A stretch of DNA of 64,000 nucleotides from Acinetobacter ihumii. GTDB taxonomy: Bacteria; Pseudomonadota; Gammaproteobacteria; Pseudomonadales; Moraxellaceae. The notes below the pieces were generated by a model. It had not been told where the DNA came from, made no database searches, and saw only the letters and a list, made by a program, of their open reading frames with translations. The DNA is taken from positions 1,187,123 through 1,251,122 of the forward strand of contig NZ_LR130760.1 of assembly GCF_900625095.1 (NCBI RefSeq), in the 5' to 3' direction. Shown here one piece after another: positions 50,431-58,458 of this stretch. The first letter of the stretch is position 1; each line of letters starts with the position of its first letter. Position numbers and translations under genes: made by a program.

Positions 50431-51087
50431 CTATTCGCCCATTTTATAACCAAGACCACGTAGCGTTTTAATCGTCGGCGCGCCTATTTTTTTACGTAGT
50501 TGGTAAATGTAAACTTCAATGGCATTACTTTCGATTTCATCTCCCCACGCATAGAGTGATTCTTCCAGTTGCTCACGTGTCACAATTCGTTCAGGATATT
50601 GCATCAGTTTATATAAAATTTGAAATTCTCTTGCAGTCAAATCAATGTTTTTCCCATTGAGTTGAACCGACTTGGCTTGACTGTCCAGTTGCAGTTGTTT
50701 CCACTCAAACATATAAGTATTTTGCTTTTGTTGTATCCTGAGTTGAGCCCGAATCCGTGCAGATAATTCTTCCAGACTAAAAGGTTTAATCAGATAGTCA
50801 TTCGCGCCCAAATCCAGTCCTTTCACACGGTCATCAATGCTATCTTTTGCGGTAATGAAAATAACAGGCGTATTCTGTTGATGCTGACGCAAACTTGTTA
50901 AAACATCATCTCCCGTCGATTTAGGCAAACCACGATCCAGTAAAATACAATCATATCGATGTTGTTCTATGGCGGCGATTGCGTAGTCGCCTCGTTCCAC
51001 CCAATCGACACTATAACCGTCCATTTCTAGCCATGATTTGATACTTTCGGCTTGGGAGCGATCATCTTCTGCAATTAATATACGCAT
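50431..51087 (-). CDS. qseB: Response regulator, QseB type (OmpR family)
   Basis: 218 residues. Receiver domain with acidic pair in IAEDDRSQAES, phosphoacceptor Asp51 in CILLDRGLPKSTG and Lys in FITAKDSIDD; winged-helix output domain from ~125 (DLTAREFQILYKLMQYPERI, IEVYIYQLRKKIG). It is probably phosphorylated by the adjacent kinase and controls the ygiW-like gene upstream, as in E. coli. It is separated from that gene by a terminator, so it needs its own promoter or read-through. Confidence 0.9.
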   Translation of the reverse strand: MRILIAEDDRSQAESIKSWLEMDGYSVDWVERGDYAIAAIEQHRYDCILLDRGLPKSTGDDVLTSLRQHQQNTPVIFITAKDSIDDRVKGLDLGANDYLIKPFSLEELSARIRAQLRIQQKQNTYMFEWKQLQLDSQAKSVQLNGKNIDLTAREFQILYKLMQYPERIVTREQLEESLYAWGDEIESNAIEVYIYQLRKKIGAPTIKTLRGLGYKMGE

Positions 51088-51140
51088 GGGCTAACTCAAG
51101 TGTTTAATGATCAGTCAATTTTCTATTTTCACTATAATGT

Positions 51141-51176
51141 AAAAAAACCGCAGATCCAAAATCAGACATGCGGTTT
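51141..51176 (-). terminator. Terminator of the ygiW-like gene
   Basis: Stem AAACCGCA/TGCGGTTT with an inner GAT/ATC pair, then seven T on the minus strand. Confidence 0.88.
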
Positions 51177-51204
51177 CTGCAACAAAATGGGTTAACTTAG
51201 GGCG

Positions 51205-51564
51205 TTAAAATTGAACACGATCTACATCAATTTCAACACGTTTGGTCGGTAAACGGTCAACATCCACTTCACCGATCAATGTCACTGTAGTGGTCGGTGA
51301 AATTGGACGTCCTTGCCAAAGCTCATCATCAATATCAACAGTCATGGTCCCTGTAGCATCACGGAATTGGTACTTTTCATCACCTAAAGATTTTACCACC
51401 TGACCTTTAAGCATCACTGGACTATCATCTTTCATGCTCAAGGCTTGTTTAACACTACTGACACTCGTCGGTGCTAAAGCAGCCTGATTCACTGGCGTTT
51501 GAGCCGTAGCATAAGCCGTCGTTGTTAAAGCAGCTACCACTAAAACATTGCGTACCATTTTCAT
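51205..51564 (-). CDS. ygiW: YgiW/BOF-family periplasmic protein
   Basis: 119 residues from the ATG at 51564, with GAGGT upstream. The signal peptide is MKMVRNVLVVAALTTTAYAT. The mature part is a bacterial OB fold: VMLKGQVVKSLGDEKYQFRD, GTMTVDIDDELWQG, VTLIGEVDVDRLPTKRVEID. The family (YgiW, YdeI, VisP) is exported and tied to envelope stress and peroxide or cationic-peptide tolerance. It lies directly upstream of qseB-qseC as in E. coli. Another in-frame start 21 codons earlier is not supported. Confidence 0.88.
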   Translation of the reverse strand: MKMVRNVLVVAALTTTAYATAQTPVNQAALAPTSVSSVKQALSMKDDSPVMLKGQVVKSLGDEKYQFRDATGTMTVDIDDELWQGRPISPTTTVTLIGEVDVDRLPTKRVEIDVDRVQF

Positions 51565-51669
51565 ATAAATTACCTCATCTGTGCCTGTGTATGGGCTTTG
51601 TTTATTCGATAGAGATAAATTAAACAAATAAGATGAGGTGAATCTTAAGACTGTAAATTCAGGCCAACC

Positions 51670-53427
51670 TTAGCTTAGAGGCACGACTCTTAACACTTCT
51701 TCAAGCGTTGTCACACCTTCAATCACTTTACGTGCACCCGCAATGCGTAACGGTTCGACACCCTCTTTTTTGGTTTGAGCGCGTAGTTCATTTAAACTCG
51801 CATGAGCACTAATCAAATGTTTAACATCCGTGCTCACAGGCATAAACTCATAAATTCCAACCCGACCTTTGTAACCTGTATTACGACAAGCTTCGCATCC
51901 TACTGCACGATAAACTTTTTCAGGCATTTCCATAATGTAATCAAAAGTCAGATGTTCCCATTCCTGTTCATTAATCTGAGTTTCCTGCTTACAATGTGGA
52001 CAAAGCCGTCGTACTAATCGTTGTGCTAGTACACCTAAAATAGTCGCAGCCGTTAGAAATGGCTGAACCCCCAAATCATGCAAACGCGTCAAACTCGATG
52101 GCGCATCGTTGGTATGTAAAGTGGAAAGAACCAAATGACCAGTTAATGCGGCTTGTATCGCCATATTGGCAGTATCCTGATCACGGACTTCTCCCACCAT
52201 AATAATATCTGGATCCTGACGCATTAAAGCGCGAACTCCATCAGCGAAGCCAAGCTCAATGGCAGGATTGACCTGCATTTGGTTAAAACTCGGCTCAAGC
52301 ATTTCAATTGGGTCTTCAATGGTACAGACATTGACTTGTTCAGTCGCCAGTTGCTTGAGTGAGGAATAAAGTGTCGTGGTTTTACCTGAGCCTGTTGGAC
52401 CTGTGACCAAAATAATGCCATGACTATGCTGAGTCAGGCTATTCCAGTCATGGAGTAAACGCCCTTCGAACCCCAACTGCTGAAAACTGCGCACCAAAAC
52501 TTCAGGATCAAAAATACGCATCACCATTTTTTCACCAAAGGCAGTTGGCAATGTCGAAAGCCGCATTTCCGTTTCCTGACCTTTTGGTGTACGTGTTTTT
52601 AATCGTCCGTCCTGTGGTTTGCGTTTTTCTGCAACATTGAGCCGACCCAAAATTTTAATACGCGCGATTACCGCAGTTAAAGTATTGGCAGGCATGTTAT
52701 AAATGGTATGCAACACGCCATCAATACGAAAACGCACCTTACCCGTGTCTTTGCGGGGTTCAAGATGAATGTCACTCGCACCTTGTTCAAAAGCAAATTG
52801 TAATATCCAGTCAACCAGTTTCACGATGTGTTGATCATTGGCATCGGGTGTTTGCGTATCACCGAGTTGTAAAAGTGCTTCTACCCCTTTATTTTCCCGA
52901 TCATAACTACCCGAATTTTGCGATGAATTGACTGCGCGACTGACCTGATAATATTCCACCAGATAGCGGTGTAATTGCTCAGGATTTAAAATCACCCGTT
53001 CAATTTTCTTGGGACTTAAACTCCGTTCGAGATTCACCAACCAATCAGTCATAAACGGCTGATCTGTTCCTATGAGGATCGAATCTGCTGTCACCTCAAC
53101 CGCCAAGATTTTATTACGCAAAGCGAATTCTTGTGACATGACTGACGTTAATTTACCCACATCCGCTTTTAAGGGATCAATCACATAAAATGTTAGCCCT
53201 GATTTTTCAGCCAGCCACTGACTTAAACGCGTTGCATTTAAAACCTTATCGGTTGATTGTTGATCTTTTAGATTAAATTGAGCAATCCATTGAATGGGAT
53301 GCCATTTTAGTTGCTGTTTTTGTCGATGTGTGGTCTGAATCAATAATTTATCGCGCTCTGTGATGCGCCCGTCTTTTAATAATTGTTCTAAACACCAAAT
53401 CGTATCGATTTCAAAATTAAACTTCAT
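51670..53427 (-). CDS. gspE: GspE/PulE-type secretion ATPase
   Basis: 585 residues from the ATG at 53427, with TTTGGGG eight bases upstream. An N-terminal GspE_N-like part (~50-160) precedes the ATPase core: Walker A GPTGSGKT at 343-350, aspartate box SDIHLEPRKDTGK, Walker B DPDIIMVGEVRD, histidine box STLHTNDAPSSL. A zinc site C-P-H-C (476-479) ... C-E-A-C (511-514) is present. It could power type II secretion or a pilus; PilB is the main alternative. No other secretion gene is near, in line with the scattered T2SS genes of Acinetobacter. Confidence 0.85.
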   Translation of the reverse strand: MKFNFEIDTIWCLEQLLKDGRITERDKLLIQTTHRQKQQLKWHPIQWIAQFNLKDQQSTDKVLNATRLSQWLAEKSGLTFYVIDPLKADVGKLTSVMSQEFALRNKILAVEVTADSILIGTDQPFMTDWLVNLERSLSPKKIERVILNPEQLHRYLVEYYQVSRAVNSSQNSGSYDRENKGVEALLQLGDTQTPDANDQHIVKLVDWILQFAFEQGASDIHLEPRKDTGKVRFRIDGVLHTIYNMPANTLTAVIARIKILGRLNVAEKRKPQDGRLKTRTPKGQETEMRLSTLPTAFGEKMVMRIFDPEVLVRSFQQLGFEGRLLHDWNSLTQHSHGIILVTGPTGSGKTTTLYSSLKQLATEQVNVCTIEDPIEMLEPSFNQMQVNPAIELGFADGVRALMRQDPDIIMVGEVRDQDTANMAIQAALTGHLVLSTLHTNDAPSSLTRLHDLGVQPFLTAATILGVLAQRLVRRLCPHCKQETQINEQEWEHLTFDYIMEMPEKVYRAVGCEACRNTGYKGRVGIYEFMPVSTDVKHLISAHASLNELRAQTKKEGVEPLRIAGARKVIEGVTTLEEVLRVVPLS

Positions 53428-53585
53428 TGTTATACCCCAAACACTCTGCACAATATAACAGAGTTCATTTGTAATGTATTTTTTAGTCAACTCAATGCGC
53501 CTATAAAACAGGGATAGGCAGCGCAGAAAAATTGTTTTAAAGTGACATAAAAATCACCAAGAATGTCAGCGTTATAGGCGGAGAA

Positions 53586-54521
53586 ATGAGTTCTATCGCA
53601 TTTAAAAATTTTCATGAAGCAGGACAAGCCGTATTGCGGTTTTTGCAACAAAAGTTTGGTTTCGATCTATGGATGATCACGCGCGTCGAAGGCAATGACT
53701 GGATTGTCTTGCAATCAGAAGATCAAGGTTATGATGTCAAACCCGGTCGGGTGTTTAACTGGGCAGATTCATTTTGCTCACACATGGTCTTGGGCCATGC
53801 ACCACGTATTGCCCCGCGTTCTGAAGATATTCCTTTATATGCTTCTGCACCTATTGCTCAACAAGTCAATATTAAAGCCTATATTGGACAGCCTTTGCTC
53901 AAGGAAGATGGCAGCCTTTTTGGAACCTTATGTGCAATTGACCCAGAGCCAAAATCTGAACAAATTATTGAAGATGGTGGACTCGTTGAATTATTTGGTC
54001 ATTTACTGAGCCATATTTTACAACGTGAAATCCGTGAAAATGAACAAATTCGTTTGCATGAACGTTTACAAAATGAGGCTGTTATGGATGCCATGACTGG
54101 CGTTTATAATCGTCGTGGCTGGAACCAATTTATTTGTACAGAGGAAGAACGCTGTAAAATTTACGGTCATCCTGCTGCCATTTTAATGATTGATCTTAAC
54201 GGTTTAAAAGCAATTAATGACCAGCAAGGACATGCCGAGGGTGATCGGTTTATTGAACAGGCAGCCCTGATTTTAAAACGCGCCTTGCGTCAGGAAGACT
54301 TGCTGGCACGGTTGGGTGGCGACGAATTTGGGATTCTGATATTAAGTCACGACCATGACAGTCTTGAGCAGCTTAAACAACGTTTAATTGAACATCTGGC
54401 TGATGCACAAATCAGTGCAGCAATTGGCTATGCCATACGTCATCCAAGTTACGGACTCGAACATGCGTGCAAACATGCGGATGAGCAAATGTACATTCAC
54501 AAACGCCAATGCAAAATTTAA
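53586..54521 (+). CDS. GAF-GGDEF diguanylate cyclase
   Basis: 311 residues, cytosolic. GAF domain at ~10-150 (FGFDLWMITRVEGNDWIVLQ, LFGTLCAIDPEP), GGDEF domain at ~165-310 with intact GGDEF at 244-248. The inhibitory I-site RxxD is present as RQED at 235-238, so the enzyme should be limited by its product. It makes c-di-GMP from GTP in response to a GAF ligand that is not evident. It is divergent from gspE, so it may feed c-di-GMP to pilus or secretion control, but this is inference. The stop is followed by convergent trmO. Confidence 0.92.
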   Translation: MSSIAFKNFHEAGQAVLRFLQQKFGFDLWMITRVEGNDWIVLQSEDQGYDVKPGRVFNWADSFCSHMVLGHAPRIAPRSEDIPLYASAPIAQQVNIKAYIGQPLLKEDGSLFGTLCAIDPEPKSEQIIEDGGLVELFGHLLSHILQREIRENEQIRLHERLQNEAVMDAMTGVYNRRGWNQFICTEEERCKIYGHPAAILMIDLNGLKAINDQQGHAEGDRFIEQAALILKRALRQEDLLARLGGDEFGILILSHDHDSLEQLKQRLIEHLADAQISAAIGYAIRHPSYGLEHACKHADEQMYIHKRQCKI

Positions 54522-54559
54522 TTAATATGAATGAATTAGATCATCAAGATTAAACTCAA

Positions 54560-55285
54560 TTAAGCTTCTACTTGCACAATTTCTAACACGTCAACAGCTT
54601 GTTCCGTCACAGTAAAGCTGACATCAAACTGAGCGAATTTCATCTTATAAATTCGTTCTGCGTCTTCCTGATAGGCAGGACGAGGGTCGAGTGATAAAAC
54701 CTGTTCCAATTCATTGATGAATTGTTCACTCATTTTCTTCTGCTGTTGTAATACTTGTTGCTGATGCTTTGCCAAAGCCGTCCAAATGACAGATTTTCTA
54801 AGTGGTTCAAGTTGCGCATAACCACTCTCTGCATTTTCAACTGCATCAGAATATTGAATATAGGGCTTAATATCCAATATAGGGGTTCCGTTCAGTAAAT
54901 CACTTCCCATGACATAAATACGCAGTGATTTTCCAACTTTCTCAATCGATTTAAATTGCACCACAGATAAACCAATGGGTGCTGGTCGATACATACTACG
55001 TGTCGCAAATACCCCTATTTTTTTATTTCCCCCCAAACGTGGTGGTCGGACTTGTGGGCGAAATTTTTCAGTATTTTGTTGATTTTTATTTTCATGGAAC
55101 TGCCAGATCAACCACAGATGACTAAACTCCTCAATCCCTTCAAATGCCAAAGGGTCATTATACGGTTCATACATTTCAATATAAGACTCAATCTGCACCA
55201 GATTGGGCTGGCGCGGAATGCCAAACTTTTCACGATATGGTGAATGCATGCTGCCGATGATAGGCAAATTTACAGAAGTCATCAT
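54560..55285 (-). CDS. trmO: tRNA (t6A37) methyltransferase TrmO
   Basis: SAM-dependent enzyme that adds the N6-methyl group to t6A37 of tRNA-Thr(GGU), formerly TsaA/YaeB. About 241 residues. It begins LPIIGSMHSPYREKFGIPRQ; the SAM pocket region GVFATRSMYRPAPIGLSVVQ and LNGTPILDIKPYIQYSDAV follow, and the C-terminal lobe carries QVLSLDPRPAYQ. Several stacked starts exist (GTG 55288, ATG 55285 and 55282); 55285 is a compromise with AAGAA upstream. Confidence 0.94.
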   Translation of the reverse strand: MMTSVNLPIIGSMHSPYREKFGIPRQPNLVQIESYIEMYEPYNDPLAFEGIEEFSHLWLIWQFHENKNQQNTEKFRPQVRPPRLGGNKKIGVFATRSMYRPAPIGLSVVQFKSIEKVGKSLRIYVMGSDLLNGTPILDIKPYIQYSDAVENAESGYAQLEPLRKSVIWTALAKHQQQVLQQQKKMSEQFINELEQVLSLDPRPAYQEDAERIYKMKFAQFDVSFTVTEQAVDVLEIVQVEA

Positions 55286-55386
55286 CACTTTTTCTTATAA
55301 ACACAATTAAATATATTCAGTTTATCGAGAATGATTTTAGATTAGAATAGCAATCTGTTTTCTTTTGATCGTGATTGAGACCTTTA

Positions 55387-56166
55387 ATGGCTGCTTTTAA
55401 CGTTGAACGCATCACCCATGTTCACCACTGGAATGACACTCTTTTTAGTTTTAAAACCACACGCGATACAGCACTACGTTTTAAAAATGGTCAGTTCGTC
55501 ATGATCGGGCTTGAGGTCAATGGCAAACCATTAATGCGTGCCTACTCAATTGCCAGTGCCAACTACGAAGAAGAACTTGAGTTTTTCTCAATCAAGGTTC
55601 AGGACGGCCCATTAACCTCTATTTTACAAAAGGTACAAGTTGGTGATGAAATTCTGATTTCTAAAAAACCGACAGGTACTTTGGTACATGATGATATTAA
55701 TCCGGGTAAAAATCTCTATTTCCTTTCATCAGGTACAGGTCTTGCTCCTTTCCTATCTTTAATTCGTGACCCTGAAACTTACGAAAAATTTGAAAAAGTT
55801 ATTTTAGTTCATGGTACACGCTGGATTAGTGAATTGGCATATCAAGATTTGATCTTGACCGAATTGCCAAATAACGAATGGTTCGAAGAATTAGACATCA
55901 AAAATAAATTGATCTATTACCCAACTGTAACACGTGAACCTTTTGAAAATGAAGGTCGCGTAACGACTGCTATTGAAACTGGCGCATTATTCGAAAAAAT
56001 TGGTTTACCGCCATTTAACCCTGAAACTGACCGTGCGATGTTATGTGGTAGCCCACATTTCTTAACCGATGTCGCCGCACTTTTAGACAAAGCTGGTTTG
56101 AAAGAATCGCCACGTATGGGCGTTCTAGGTGATTATGTGATTGAGCGTGCTTTCGTCGAGAAATAA
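55387..56166 (+). CDS. fpr: Ferredoxin--NADP(+) reductase
   Basis: 259 residues from the ATG at 55387 (MAAFNVERITHVHHWND), with GAGA upstream. FAD-binding RAYSIASANYEEELEF and GPLTSILQ; NADP-binding SSGTGLAPFLSLIRD, VHGTRW and LCGSPHFL; the C-terminus GDYVIERAFVEK is typical of the bacterial subclass I enzymes. It passes electrons between NADPH and ferredoxin or flavodoxin, and in relatives helps the oxidative stress response. Transcribed alone. Confidence 0.95.
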   Translation: MAAFNVERITHVHHWNDTLFSFKTTRDTALRFKNGQFVMIGLEVNGKPLMRAYSIASANYEEELEFFSIKVQDGPLTSILQKVQVGDEILISKKPTGTLVHDDINPGKNLYFLSSGTGLAPFLSLIRDPETYEKFEKVILVHGTRWISELAYQDLILTELPNNEWFEELDIKNKLIYYPTVTREPFENEGRVTTAIETGALFEKIGLPPFNPETDRAMLCGSPHFLTDVAALLDKAGLKESPRMGVLGDYVIERAFVEK

Positions 56167-56183
56167 TCTGCCGGCATCACAAT

Positions 56184-56213
56184 AAAAACCGAGAAAATTT
56201 TCTCGGTTTTTTT
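56184..56213. terminator. Bidirectional terminator between fpr and the GntR gene
   Basis: Palindromic stem AAAAACCGAGAAAA/TTTTCTCGGTTTTT followed by more T. Confidence 0.93.
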
Positions 56214-56234
56214 AGGTCTTATGATTGAGGTTAA

Positions 56235-56957
56235 TTACTTTGAAAGTTTCTTATTCTGAAAAATGTCCATTAAATTAGGTGCTCTCGTTTGGGGTTGATC
56301 ATCCAGAAAGCTACGTGCATATTCACCCAGATGTGCTTCCATTAATTGAATCGCTTTGTGTTCATCTCCGTGCTCAATCGCATCCAAAATTGCATGATGT
56401 TCTTCAACTGAACAATGATTCGGTTTGGTTTCGTACATGCCGATTAATAACGAAGTTCTGGCAATTAAAGTCTGTAAATAGCCAGTCACAATGGGATTAT
56501 GATTGGCTTCACATAGACAAATATGAAAATCACCAGAAAGCTTAATCCACTCTTTAAGATTACCTGCACTACGCACATTTTCTTCTTTTTTAATTAAAGC
56601 TCTCAATTCGGATAAATCGAGCTGCTGATGTTTACGCGCTAATTTTTTAACGGTTCCAATTTCAAGCATACTGCGCGCTTCAAAAATCGCTTCCGTTTCC
56701 TGAAAATCATGTTCGGGAACCACTGCACCACGGTTGGGCTGAATTTCAATGACCCGATCATGGGCAAGTTTGACAAATACACGGCGTAATACGCCACGCG
56801 TTACTCCAAAAGCTTCACATAATGGTGCTTCAACCAAACGAGTCCCCGGCCCGATTTGCCGATTCATAATGGCATCTACAATGGCATTATATATATGCTG
56901 ATCCGTCTCTTCATTACTGGACATATTATTGCTTTTTTCTGGTGCAGATAATGACAT
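56235..56957 (-). CDS. GntR-family (FadR/FCD subgroup) regulator of the porin-permease-racemase block
   Basis: 240 residues from the ATG at 56957, which has GAGGA six bases upstream; an in-frame start at 56999 is less likely. N-terminal winged helix (IVDAIMNRQIGPGTRLVEAP, FGVTRGVLRRVFVKLAHDRV); C-terminal FCD domain with metal or ligand residues in FHICLCEANHNPIV and EEHHAILDAIEHGD. It is divergent from the porin gene, with ~350 AT-rich bases and repeated TTGT/ACAA dyads between. It probably represses the porin, permease and racemase genes and responds to allantoin, a hydantoin or a product of it; that is inference. Confidence 0.88.
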   Translation of the reverse strand: MSLSAPEKSNNMSSNEETDQHIYNAIVDAIMNRQIGPGTRLVEAPLCEAFGVTRGVLRRVFVKLAHDRVIEIQPNRGAVVPEHDFQETEAIFEARSMLEIGTVKKLARKHQQLDLSELRALIKKEENVRSAGNLKEWIKLSGDFHICLCEANHNPIVTGYLQTLIARTSLLIGMYETKPNHCSVEEHHAILDAIEHGDEHKAIQLMEAHLGEYARSFLDDQPQTRAPNLMDIFQNKKLSK

Positions 56958-57043
56958 GAGTTCCTCATAAAGGGCAAAAATACAGATATGCTCGACCATA
57001 CAATAGAAAAAAATATATTCTATTTGATATACAGTTTAACAAG

Positions 57044-57053
57044 TTGTTCACAA
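57044..57053. promoter_or_regulatory. Dyad TTGTTCACAA, candidate GntR operator 1
   Basis: TTGT-TC-ACAA, followed by TTTTTAT as in operator 2. It lies near the GntR start and fits autoregulation. Confidence 0.5.
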
Positions 57054-57224
57054 TTTTTATATATTCGATACAACTTTAATTATTTCAAATTTTATTTTAT
57101 AAAAATATAAAATTAAATAATTTCAAAATCTTAAATTAAAAATCATATTTTCTATCTCATTTCGTACATTCGACTTTTTAAATTTTCAATCCATTTTCAA
57201 AAGTTGGTTCAAATTTTGCTTAAT

Positions 57225-57244
57225 TAAAATTGTGCACAATTTTA
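57225..57244. promoter_or_regulatory. 20-bp perfect palindrome, candidate GntR operator 2
   Basis: TAAAATTGTGCACAATTTTA, core TTGT-GC-ACAA. It is the strongest dyad in the region, 65 bases before the porin start. Confidence 0.62.
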
Positions 57245-57268
57245 TTTTATTTAGTAAACAATTTTATT

Positions 57269-57286
57269 GAATTGTGAAAACAATTC
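57269..57286. promoter_or_regulatory. Dyad GAATTGT-GAAA-ACAATTC, candidate GntR operator 3
   Basis: Seven-bp arms with a four-base centre, 22 bases before the porin ATG. It shares the TTGT/ACAA half-sites of the other two, but with two more bases between them. Confidence 0.5.
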
Positions 57287-57308
57287 TCGACATCTTGGGG
57301 TAATAACA

Positions 57309-58397
57309 ATGTTTGATCTAAAAAAACTGGTGATGTTAATCAGCATGACAGGTTTAACTTTACATACGCATGCAGCAATTCGTCTCGCATCGGATGATGT
57401 CAATCTACAACTCAGTGGTGTGATTGATACAGGTATCGCCTCTGTCAGCAACGTAAAGGAAGGTAAAAAAACCAAGACAACGGGTGTTGATAGTATTTTG
57501 GGTGTATCCAATCTTGGTTTCAGCGGGGATTATCAAATTGATGAGGACTATCAGGCATTCTTTAAATTACAAGCTGGATTTAATCCTTCAAAAGGCGAAC
57601 AAAGTAAAGACGGTGAATTGTTTGATCGCAATGCTTATATCGGTATGCAAACGCCTTATGGCGCCTTCAGTATTGGTAAACAGTGGACGTTTAACGACGA
57701 TTGGCTGGTCGGTTCTGTATTTAAAGGCGGTTATAACTCGGGTGCCATCTTCAAATTTTCTGAATTTGATGCAGTCAGTGAAATCTACTCAAATCTCGTA
57801 AAATACACGTCACCTGAACTCAATGGCTGGCAATTTGGTGCAATTTATGGACTAAAAGATGACTCCAGTAAAAATACACACGGTCAGATCTTTTCAGGTG
57901 CGTTCAAATATCATACCAACCAATGGATGATCGGTGGAGCTTATGAAGACCACGAAGCTCAAGACAATGATCACCATTACCAGCTTTCAACACTAGCATC
58001 ACGCTATCAATTTTCAAAACTATCCACGCGTTTAGGCATGGCTTATGCAGATATTGATGGTCCGGGTCAATACGCAGCAATTGCAAGTCATTCCGCTAAA
58101 CAAAAAGCTTGGGCAACTGAAGTCGGTGTGGATTATTTGTTTACCCCCAAACTGACTGTATCAGGCGACATTATTTATAAAGAAAATACGACCTTTGATC
58201 ATCATGCAACAGTGTATCGAGCTTTAGCGATCTATCAAATTCGAAAACCCCTAAGCCTGCTTGCCAATATTGCCTATCTCAAAAATTCAGATGGCTCAAG
58301 TGAAAGTCTGGTCAATACAGACTCTGATCTGGCAGGTGGTGGCTATGTCAATCAGGATCAACTTTCCACCGCTGTGGGTATCCGACTGACCTTTTAA
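57309..58397 (+). CDS. Gram-negative porin (16-strand type)
   Basis: 362 residues from the ATG at 57309, with TTGGGG upstream. The signal peptide is about 22-24 residues (MFDLKKLVMLISMTGLTLHT, then HAA). The mature protein starts with a porin-like strand (NLQLSGVIDTGIASVSN) and shows alternating strands such as FFKLQAGFNPSKGE, NAYIGMQTPYGAFSIGKQW and FSGAFKYHTNQWMIGGAYED; it ends VGIRLTF with the C-terminal Phe of outer-membrane barrels. It probably admits the substrate of the NCS1 permease next to it, 61 bases downstream. Confidence 0.9.
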   Translation: MFDLKKLVMLISMTGLTLHTHAAIRLASDDVNLQLSGVIDTGIASVSNVKEGKKTKTTGVDSILGVSNLGFSGDYQIDEDYQAFFKLQAGFNPSKGEQSKDGELFDRNAYIGMQTPYGAFSIGKQWTFNDDWLVGSVFKGGYNSGAIFKFSEFDAVSEIYSNLVKYTSPELNGWQFGAIYGLKDDSSKNTHGQIFSGAFKYHTNQWMIGGAYEDHEAQDNDHHYQLSTLASRYQFSKLSTRLGMAYADIDGPGQYAAIASHSAKQKAWATEVGVDYLFTPKLTVSGDIIYKENTTFDHHATVYRALAIYQIRKPLSLLANIAYLKNSDGSSESLVNTDSDLAGGGYVNQDQLSTAVGIRLTF

Positions 58398-58458
58398 TTC
58401 TAGTACCCATGCCATTTGTATGACGACCCTATGACCAAATAAAAAGTGAGTGACTAAC

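Larger units (their letters stand above)
56958..57308. other. AT-rich divergent control region, GntR / porin
   Basis: About 350 bases, extremely AT-rich, without a gene. It contains three related dyads (57044-57286) and must hold both promoters. Confidence 0.6.
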
